This document shows, one piece after another, positions 44,884-51,990 of a stretch of DNA of 64,000 bases. A program made the translations under genes and the position numbers. The stretch is from UBA12191 sp009937185 (GTDB taxonomy: Bacteria > Planctomycetota > UBA8108 > UBA1146). Numbering within the stretch: the first letter of the stretch is position 1; every line of letters starts with the position of its first letter. Under the pieces are notes generated by a model. It saw only the letters and a program-made list of their open reading frames with translations, had not been told where the DNA came from and did not search any database. The stretch lies in NCBI GenBank assembly GCA_938075155.1, contig CALJGL010000011.1, forward strand, positions 1 through 64,000, written 5' to 3'.

Positions 44884-47391
44884 ATGAGGCCTCAAGTGGA
44901 TTCCAAGCTGGACGATAACGAAGAAAATGGGCTATCAGAAGCAGAGATGGTGTTTGCTCGCCTATTATCGGGAAATACGTCCATCGAAGAAGCGGTAGAT
45001 CGTGCCTGTAGTTCAGATCCCAAACTAGAATCCGCACTCCGGACACAACTGAACAAGTACCTCCAGCGACGACAACGACGGCTTCAGTTAAAAAATTCTT
45101 CTGAAGAAAAAAAGTCCAATATTGAAGGACTCGCAGGCCTCATCCTCGACAAATACAGTGCTGATCTCGACATCAACTACAGCTTCATTTCAGACAATGA
45201 AGTTCCGATGACACCCGAGTTCGATGGCCGTTATGACCTACTTGAAGAGATCGCTCGGGGTGGAATGGGTGCGATCTTTAGTATCAAAGATCCAGTTCTT
45301 CAGCGTGAATTGGCCATGAAGGTTGTTCTCGGCAACGAAGAAGGCCAAGCACCGCCACAAAGGATTAATAGGTTTTTACGCGAAGCCCGAATCACAGCCA
45401 AACTTTCTCACCCTGGCATCGTTCCTGTCCATGAACTCAACTGTGACAATGAGGGTCGTTACTATTTCACCATGGATAGAATCAATGGTAATGAGCTGCG
45501 CGATGTCATGATTGCGTATAATACCGGAGATCCTAAATGGGACCTGAACAGACTCCTCGAAGTGTTACTTCACGTTTGCGATACTCTCGAATTTGCTCAT
45601 GTCAGAGATGTCATTCACAGAGACATCAAACCTTCCAACATCATGGTAGGAAAATTTGGAGAAGTGTATGTCATGGATTGGGGACTGGCTCGCCAAATCG
45701 ACGGGCCTGAAGAAGACCCTCTCATGGATATCATTTCTGAAAAGGTCTCCAGCAATCAAAATGGATCGACCATTGTTACAAAAGACGGTGCGGTCGTGGG
45801 CACACCTTCTTACATGTCACCAGAGCAAGCATCTCCAGAAACGAACGAGATTGGGCCTTGGACCGATGTTTATGCTGTAGGAGCCCTTCTCTATGAAATC
45901 CTGACGGGCTCCCCACCGTATAGAGATCGCGAAAAACCTTTGCCTGGACAGAAGGTTCTTAATCTCCTTAAAGAAGGTCCCCCAGAAGACGTTCGTAAAC
46001 TTGCCCCAGATGCCCCCGAGGATCTGATTCAGATCTGCAAAATCGCGATGCAACGGGACCCAAAAGATCGGCCAAAGGATTGCGGAAAAGTCTCACAGAT
46101 GATTCGTAAGGTTCAACGATCACGAGCCAAAGATGCGAGAATCACGAAGGAAGCCAAAGATAACGCCAGAAAGTCAAAGGCGGTCAATCACTTCCTGACC
46201 AGCCTCTTCATTAACCCAGAAGAAGAGAACCCTACTTTATACGGTCTGAATGCACATAAACTTCTGGAACTAGGCGCTGAAAAATTACTCTCAGAAGATC
46301 CGGGCGAAGCAGAAATCCAAGTGACCCTCATCTCGACTCTCGCCTCCATCTTTCTGGAAACAGGCGATCCTGTTAGAGCAGAATCTTTGCTAGAAAAAGA
46401 ATGCATGATTCGAAGAGAACATTCGCACTGGCCCGGAGAGTACTTGATCGCAGCACTTCGAAAACTAGCCACCGCACAAAAGGCACTCAGGAAACTAGAA
46501 AAGACCGAAAGCACGTTACAAGAAGCGATAGAGCAAAAAGTACTCAGCCAAGATCAAACCCTCTTCACAGAGGTTCAACAAGAACTCGCCGACCTGCTCA
46601 ATCTCCGTGGCGATTGGTTTCAAGCTGAAGAAATGTTCAGAGATTTGATTCTTAATCTGGGCAAGGATAAGAGTTCAAAAAAGATCCAAGCCCTACTGGG
46701 ACTCTCACGCTGTTTTTCGTATCAGGGAGATTGGGAGGAATCGGAAAAAAATCTAGAGCTCGCAATGGAAGTTGTAACGAAATCTCGCTCCGAAGAAAAC
46801 TGTCCAGAACTGCCAGAGCTATTATTCGAGAAAGCGGGGCTCTTCTTAGAAAGTCAGCGCGATGACGTAACAAAGGAACAACTTATTGAAGCTCGCAGTT
46901 ATCTAGAAAAAGCCATCGAATTGCAGATCGAGTTAAAAGGAGAGCAGTCGAGTATCACTGCACGTTATCAACGTGCACTTTCCTGTTGCCTGCAAAGACT
47001 GGGCGAAACCGATGAAGCCGAAAAAGTCGCAAGAGCGGCCCTCGTCAATATCCGAATGACTCATATTCTCCAACATCCACTGTGCGCACGATCATTCGCT
47101 AGACTCGCTTCGATTCTTTTTCAGTCCGGACAAGACTCAACAGCAACAAAGCTCCTTCAAGAAGCGGGATTGAGCCTTGATATTGAAGCGGTTCGCAAGG
47201 AGCACCGTTTCGCAGCGTTGGAAGCCCGAGTCCGACTGCTCAGTCTTTCCCATCAATGGGAAGACGCGCGAAAGACTTTGCAACAATTAGACGAAGAAGG
47301 AGACGAGCTCCCGACGATGGCTCTCCTGCGCAAAAAAGATATCGAGAGCATTTGTAAGGACGCGCACATCGAGCCTCAGCTCAGTGATTGA
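44884..47391 (+). CDS. Ser/Thr protein kinase with C-terminal TPR region
   Basis: The 835-residue protein has a charged N-terminal region (1-110), a kinase domain (about 115-405) and a TPR-rich tail (about 430-835). Kinase motifs are intact: glycine loop IARGGMGAIFS (with Gly126, Gly129), Lys146 in ELAMKVV, catalytic HRDIKPSN (245-252), and DWG (265-267) in place of DFG, a change common in planctomycete kinases, then TPSYMSPEQA. No membrane helix is visible, so it is cytoplasmic. The linker and TPR order resembles large PKN-type kinases of Planctomycetota. It is divergent from the ECF sigma gene and may phosphorylate that sigma factor; kgd lies one gene further. The ribosome site is weak. Confidence 0.92.
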   Translation: MRPQVDSKLDDNEENGLSEAEMVFARLLSGNTSIEEAVDRACSSDPKLESALRTQLNKYLQRRQRRLQLKNSSEEKKSNIEGLAGLILDKYSADLDINYSFISDNEVPMTPEFDGRYDLLEEIARGGMGAIFSIKDPVLQRELAMKVVLGNEEGQAPPQRINRFLREARITAKLSHPGIVPVHELNCDNEGRYYFTMDRINGNELRDVMIAYNTGDPKWDLNRLLEVLLHVCDTLEFAHVRDVIHRDIKPSNIMVGKFGEVYVMDWGLARQIDGPEEDPLMDIISEKVSSNQNGSTIVTKDGAVVGTPSYMSPEQASPETNEIGPWTDVYAVGALLYEILTGSPPYRDREKPLPGQKVLNLLKEGPPEDVRKLAPDAPEDLIQICKIAMQRDPKDRPKDCGKVSQMIRKVQRSRAKDARITKEAKDNARKSKAVNHFLTSLFINPEEENPTLYGLNAHKLLELGAEKLLSEDPGEAEIQVTLISTLASIFLETGDPVRAESLLEKECMIRREHSHWPGEYLIAALRKLATAQKALRKLEKTESTLQEAIEQKVLSQDQTLFTEVQQELADLLNLRGDWFQAEEMFRDLILNLGKDKSSKKIQALLGLSRCFSYQGDWEESEKNLELAMEVVTKSRSEENCPELPELLFEKAGLFLESQRDDVTKEQLIEARSYLEKAIELQIELKGEQSSITARYQRALSCCLQRLGETDEAEKVARAALVNIRMTHILQHPLCARSFARLASILFQSGQDSTATKLLQEAGLSLDIEAVRKEHRFAALEARVRLLSLSHQWEDARKTLQQLDEEGDELPTMALLRKKDIESICKDAHIEPQLSD

Positions 47392-47452
47392 CATGCTATC
47401 GAGAGTAACCCGACTATTATCGCGAGTCGTTCTTCGTTACGGCGACGATCGA

Positions 47453-48544
47453 TCAGTTGTTGTAATCGACAAACCCAGCGACGGTAGCCTCATCGAGTTC
47501 CTGAACCATTGCTGTGACTAAACGGATGGCGAGTGCGTAATCTTCACCGTCGATAATACTGGAATGAGTATGAATCGATCGTGCAGGAACTCCTATCACC
47601 ACCGTGGGAACACCGCTGCCATGGAGATGCGTCGGCTTGGCATCCGTTCCTCCACTACGCCTGACAGCGACTTGAACAGGGATTCCCTCTTGCTCAGCAA
47701 TATCTTCAGTCCAGCGAACTAATTTCCGATTTGAGAGTGCTGTGGGATCCATAAAACGGATTTGTGGGCCGCCGCCTAAAACAGCCTGACGCTGAGACAT
47801 ACCGGGAAGATCGTCCGCAGGCGTTCCCTCCAGAATGATCGCGACTTCCGGACGACTCAGCTCTCCCGCTGTTTGTGCTCCCCGACAACCCACTTCTTCC
47901 TGGACTGCAGCCACAGCGACGGGTTGACATGAAAGGTCCAAATCCCCATCCACGAGTGCTTTGAAACTTTCAATCAAGACTCCAACTCCTACGCGATCAT
48001 CGAATGCTTTACAGCAATACCGACCGGCAGAAGCCATCTCCTCAAAGTGACCTCTCGGAACGATAGGGTCGCCAACACGAATCCCCCACGATTCGACTTC
48101 ATCCACTCCTCTGGCAGCAACGTCGATATACATTTTGTCGAGGGAAAGAACTTTATCTCTCTCACCCGGAGAAAGAAAGTGCGGAGGTTTACAACCGATG
48201 GTGCCTGGGATTTTCGTCCCACCGGAGGAAAGAATATCGACACGCTGTGCGAGAAGTACGTGGCCCCACCAACCCCCCAAGGGAACAAAGTAGATGCGTC
48301 CCTCGGCATCCACCGATTGGACACAAAACCCGACCTCGTCCATGTGTGCGTCCAGAACCACTCTGGGTCCTGTTCCGGGGGACTCGATAACAACACTCCC
48401 TAGTCCGTCGTGTTGCATAGTCCCGAGCTGACCAATCTCACGATGAACTATAGATCGAACTTCGTCCTCCATTCCCGGAGGACCACTCGCGAGAGCCAAT
48501 TCTTTTAGTAACTCCATGGATGGTTGAGTCGGTTGCGTATTCAT
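47453..48544 (-). CDS. M42-family metallo-aminopeptidase
   Basis: The 363-residue enzyme is expected to cut N-terminal residues from peptides in the cytoplasm as a large tetrahedral oligomer. Metal and catalytic residues are visible: VVLDAHMDEVGFCVQ (His and catalytic Asp), KAFDDRVGVGVL (bridging Asp), VQEEVGCRGAQTA (catalytic Glu and metal Glu), EGTPADDLPG (metal Asp) and the C-terminal ARSIHTHSSIIDGEDY (His). These are the marks of M42 (PepA-like/TET) peptidases. GGAAAGAAGGTGA precedes the ATG. It lies 100 bases after sfsA on the same strand and is convergent with the kinase gene. Confidence 0.92.
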   Translation of the reverse strand: MNTQPTQPSMELLKELALASGPPGMEDEVRSIVHREIGQLGTMQHDGLGSVVIESPGTGPRVVLDAHMDEVGFCVQSVDAEGRIYFVPLGGWWGHVLLAQRVDILSSGGTKIPGTIGCKPPHFLSPGERDKVLSLDKMYIDVAARGVDEVESWGIRVGDPIVPRGHFEEMASAGRYCCKAFDDRVGVGVLIESFKALVDGDLDLSCQPVAVAAVQEEVGCRGAQTAGELSRPEVAIILEGTPADDLPGMSQRQAVLGGGPQIRFMDPTALSNRKLVRWTEDIAEQEGIPVQVAVRRSGGTDAKPTHLHGSGVPTVVIGVPARSIHTHSSIIDGEDYALAIRLVTAMVQELDEATVAGFVDYNN

Positions 48545-48644
48545 GATTCACCTTCTTTCCTGAAGTTCGAAGCATACGAGAATCAGAAGACTCTCACCAG
48601 ATAGGGGCGAAAATCTTCGCCAGTAGAGTTTGAGGTCCGAGAAC

Positions 48645-49403
48645 TTAAACCGGTATTTGAGTCGGAAGATCGATCGCGACTTCTTCACCAAGGCGCATTC
48701 GGCTTCCTCGGAAAGCCAGTTTGTGAGAAATGATCTCAACGCCTTCCTCTACGGCTTCCAGCAAAGCCTCACAATATGCGGGATCGATCTCTTGGGCAAA
48801 ACCCACAGAATTACAATCACTCCGACCCAACAACAGGAAAAGTACGGCTCTGTGCCCCATTTTCTTAAGACGGATCAATTCTCTTAAGTGTTTCCGGCCA
48901 CGCTCAGTGACTGCGTCAGGGAAATCAGCTCTATCAGTCACCACCGAGGAAAGCATGGTGACATTTTTGACTTCAATATAGACATCACCGTTATTTTCAT
49001 CCGGTCGTTCCTCGCCAGCGATAACAATATCTAGGCGACTACGTTCACCCACTTTAATTTCTCGATGAACGTGTTGCCCCTTTTTGGGGGTTAGGCGTGG
49101 AACCCGACCTTGTGAGATGGCGTCGGCAACGATGGCATTAGGAAGACCTGTATCAACCAACGCCTTCCCTCTCCTTCGCACCCCAAGCAAGGTCAATGTC
49201 CATTTCAGCTTTCGATGAGGATCTGGGACATGGCGTACCCACGCTCGCGGCTCTCCATCTACCAGAGTTTTCATCGAACCGGAATTCGGACAATGGGCGA
49301 CCACTTCGCCCACTCCAGGAATTTCACAATCCGCCAGGAACCGTTTGTATCTTTTGATCAATTTTCCTTCGATCAAATTGTCGGGTGAATATCCGGACAT
49401 CAA
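48645..49403 (-). CDS. sfsA: SfsA family nuclease-like protein
   Basis: The 252-residue product is SfsA, first described as a sugar-fermentation stimulator and now treated as a nucleic-acid-binding, restriction-endonuclease-fold protein. VVAHCPNSGSMKTLVDGEPR, RKLKWTLTLLGV, VDTGLPNAIVADAI and the core EVKNVTML (E-x-K catalytic-type) followed by FPDAVTERGRKHLREL are the typical blocks. The start overlaps the stop of the DPP4-like gene by four bases. Confidence 0.94.
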   Translation of the reverse strand: MMSGYSPDNLIEGKLIKRYKRFLADCEIPGVGEVVAHCPNSGSMKTLVDGEPRAWVRHVPDPHRKLKWTLTLLGVRRRGKALVDTGLPNAIVADAISQGRVPRLTPKKGQHVHREIKVGERSRLDIVIAGEERPDENNGDVYIEVKNVTMLSSVVTDRADFPDAVTERGRKHLRELIRLKKMGHRAVLFLLLGRSDCNSVGFAQEIDPAYCEALLEAVEEGVEIISHKLAFRGSRMRLGEEVAIDLPTQIPV

Positions 49404-51643
49404 GATTCTCCATCAGCCTGAAGTAGATGCTCTTGAATAGCTCTCCACCGCATATCTCTCATGTGAATGGATGAACGTCCACCCACTCCATGTCTCGATT
49501 CCGGATAAACCATCATCTCGAATGATTTCCTATTGAGTTGAAGCTCATGAGCCAACTGCATCATGTTTTGTAAGTGGACGTTATCGTCCATCCCTCCGTG
49601 AAACATGACGAGATGCCCTGTGAGTGAAGCGGCGGCTTTGACAACACTTGTCGACTGATATCCTTCAGGATTCAGCTCAGGCGTATCCATGTACCTCTCC
49701 GTATATATGGTGTCATAGTCTCGCCAATCGTAGACTCCGCCCCCGGCCAACCCTAACTTAAAGGCTGAAGAATGCGTCAGTGCATAGGCCGCCATGAACC
49801 CACCGTAGGACCAACCTGAAATTCCTACACGAGAAGAATCCGCCCAGTCATTTTGGCAAATCCAATTTACGGCATCTTCTAAGTCTGAGAGTTCTTGAAC
49901 TCCCAACTGCCGGTAACAGGTCGCAGTATCGACATGACCTCTGCCACTGGAAGAACGCACGTTGACCTGCATGACAACCATTCCCTGATGAACAAGAAAC
50001 CTTTGCCAACTGGATGAGGGATAGCCTTGCCGCACTGATGGAGAATTCGGACCTGAGTAGGTATCAATCCAAACAGGTAATGGCTCAGATAAATTCATAT
50101 TTGTCGGTTTTAATATGAGAACATCGAGAGAATATCCATCTCTTGCTGATACCTCGTGCAACGCTGCATCAACATCTTCGAATTCTCCTAATGCAGCGAC
50201 CCGAGCCTCTGCCAACTGATGGATTTGTAGTCCATCTCTATCTAGCAACCGAACCTCTCCCGGATTTTGGACACTGGAAAATTGGTCCAAGACATATTCG
50301 CCATCAGGCGAAATCGTTGTGCGGTGGCTTCCCGTACCCGAGGTCACTTGAAGAAGAAGTTCTCCACCCATATCGATACGAAACAGATGGGATTCAATCG
50401 CTCGAGCAAGGCTACCGGTTAACCAGAGTTCACCCCTGTCTTCGTCGATACGCGGGATAGATTTCACAGCCCACTCACCTCTTGAGATCTGACGGATCAA
50501 CGTTCCATCTCCACGATAGTGATAAATGTGGCAAAAACCGGTACGTTCACTCTTCCACAGAAAAGAACCGTCCCTAAGCCAGATAGGAGCGCCCAGTACA
50601 TTCACCCAACTGTTCGATTGTTCCTCTATGAGAACTTGGGATTTCCCTGAATCGGGTTGGCATTCTAAGAGCGTGAGACGAGACTGAATTCTGTCCTGAA
50701 TCTGAGGCAAGACTCTCGAAGAATCAGGCTCCCAATCGACGCGAACAATAAGACGCTCGTCTCCATAAACAGCGATATCCATTTGCTGCGAACGCGCTTT
50801 TTCGGGGTCATAAGTCCACAATTCAACGCGCGGATTTGTCTGGCCTGCTTTGGGATAATGAAGCGACTCAACTTCTTGAGAAAACGGAAGGTGCCTCACT
50901 ATCTTAAATTCAGGAACGCCCTCTTCGAACAGCTTGAGATAGGCCAATCTTTTTCCGTCGGGACTCCACCATTGAGCATTGAAATTCCCGCGCCCATAGA
51001 CCTCTTCCTGATAAACCCAATCCAACTTTCCATTGAAAATATATTCAGATCCATCATGAGTCACTGTGCTCCAACGACCTTTGAATAGATCGATGACCAC
51101 TAGATTATTATCTACGACTCCACTCAAGAACTTCCCACCAGGAGCCAATCGAAGAAGTTCTGGGCGACTCGGAATACGTGTCACTATCACCGGGTCATCC
51201 TCATGACGAGCAGCGACAATATTGTCATAAACCTCGACCTGAATATTCGATTTCAAAGAATCTCGAATTAGATAAGGTCTCCCTTTTAACGGTTCCCCAT
51301 TTTCAAGAGCCACTTGGAGCGCATCTTTGAATCCTTGCTTCGGCTGAGGAGTGTCCGGCTTATTTCCATTTTCAGGCGAGACTTCTAGAGACTCCGCTTC
51401 CAAAGTTATCGGATTCAGCGTCTCTCCTCTCCGGCCTTCACGGATGAAGTGACTGTCTCCCACAAATTCCCACCGAGCTATCTGTGGCCGAAAACGAGCA
51501 CGACCCTCATCGATGTCCTCGTAACTGATCCGCTTTTTGTCACCCGAGAAGGCTTCAGATTTCAAATTCGGAGCCTCAAGGCGAGATTCCGGAATTTCTG
51601 AAAAAACGGGATTCAGGGCGATAAATAGGAAAATGAAGTGCAT
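49400..51643 (-). CDS. Dipeptidyl peptidase IV-like S9 serine peptidase, exported
   Basis: The 747-residue enzyme should remove dipeptides from peptide N-termini outside the cytoplasm. Residues 1-15 are a signal peptide (MHFIFLFIALNPVFS). Residues about 130-500 are the eight-bladed beta-propeller of the S9B type, and about 505-747 the alpha/beta hydrolase. The triad is Ser612 in GWSYGGF, Asp686 in GGMDDNVH and His718 in ESRHGVGG. A double Glu motif for the substrate N-terminus is expected in the propeller; I could not place it with certainty. GAGGAC precedes the ATG. It is the first gene of a run with sfsA and the M42 peptidase. Confidence 0.92.
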   Translation of the reverse strand: MHFIFLFIALNPVFSEIPESRLEAPNLKSEAFSGDKKRISYEDIDEGRARFRPQIARWEFVGDSHFIREGRRGETLNPITLEAESLEVSPENGNKPDTPQPKQGFKDALQVALENGEPLKGRPYLIRDSLKSNIQVEVYDNIVAARHEDDPVIVTRIPSRPELLRLAPGGKFLSGVVDNNLVVIDLFKGRWSTVTHDGSEYIFNGKLDWVYQEEVYGRGNFNAQWWSPDGKRLAYLKLFEEGVPEFKIVRHLPFSQEVESLHYPKAGQTNPRVELWTYDPEKARSQQMDIAVYGDERLIVRVDWEPDSSRVLPQIQDRIQSRLTLLECQPDSGKSQVLIEEQSNSWVNVLGAPIWLRDGSFLWKSERTGFCHIYHYRGDGTLIRQISRGEWAVKSIPRIDEDRGELWLTGSLARAIESHLFRIDMGGELLLQVTSGTGSHRTTISPDGEYVLDQFSSVQNPGEVRLLDRDGLQIHQLAEARVAALGEFEDVDAALHEVSARDGYSLDVLILKPTNMNLSEPLPVWIDTYSGPNSPSVRQGYPSSSWQRFLVHQGMVVMQVNVRSSSGRGHVDTATCYRQLGVQELSDLEDAVNWICQNDWADSSRVGISGWSYGGFMAAYALTHSSAFKLGLAGGGVYDWRDYDTIYTERYMDTPELNPEGYQSTSVVKAAASLTGHLVMFHGGMDDNVHLQNMMQLAHELQLNRKSFEMMVYPESRHGVGGRSSIHMRDMRWRAIQEHLLQADGES

Positions 51644-51777
51644 AAGTCCTCGGTTCGTTCTCGTCCCCGATCCGATTCGGTTGCCCTCACGGGCCGTTCT
51701 CGGAGAATCGAATCAATGTAGTGAAGTCTGGGGTGGTACGCCAGCCCCGAGATATCTCATGTAGAAGGGAACGCCTC

Positions 51778-51960
51778 GTGTCAGAATCAGATTCTTCGAG
51801 CATACATCCCGACTTGTTGAAAACCTTGACGTGCATCTGCCCAGAGAGAGCCGCTCTCGAGATGTGCTCCGAAGGTCTTCTTTGCAAAGCTTGCGGCAGG
51901 ATTCACCCCATCATCGAGGGGATTCCTCATATTCTTTCAGATACGGAATCCGATTCCTGA
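51778..51960 (+). CDS. Trm112-like small zinc-ribbon protein
   Basis: This 60-residue protein is related to bacterial Trm112/YcaR-like proteins. I chose the GTG at 51778 because AAGGGA lies seven bases before it and it begins right where the family does; the frame is also open from GTG 51721. HPDLLKTLTCICPE, then LLCKACGRIHPIIEGIPHIL, keep two Cys pairs (CIC and CKAC) that can bind zinc, and the typical closing Y/HPIxxGIPxxL. In eukaryotes and archaea Trm112 activates methyltransferases; bacterial roles are less clear. It lies 30 bases before aceE on the same strand, probably co-transcribed. Confidence 0.82.
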   Translation: MSESDSSSIHPDLLKTLTCICPERAALEMCSEGLLCKACGRIHPIIEGIPHILSDTESDS

Positions 51961-51990
51961 GAATCTGATCTAGAGACTAATGGAGGCGTC

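Noticed and set aside
44825..45046. Longer sigma-factor start at 45046
   Set aside because: The extra 74 residues do not resemble a sigma factor, overlap the divergent kinase gene, and the ideal AGGAGG favours 44824.
51721..51777. Longer start for the Trm112-like protein at GTG 51721
   Set aside because: It lacks a ribosome site, while GTG 51778 has AAGGGA and fits the family N-terminus.
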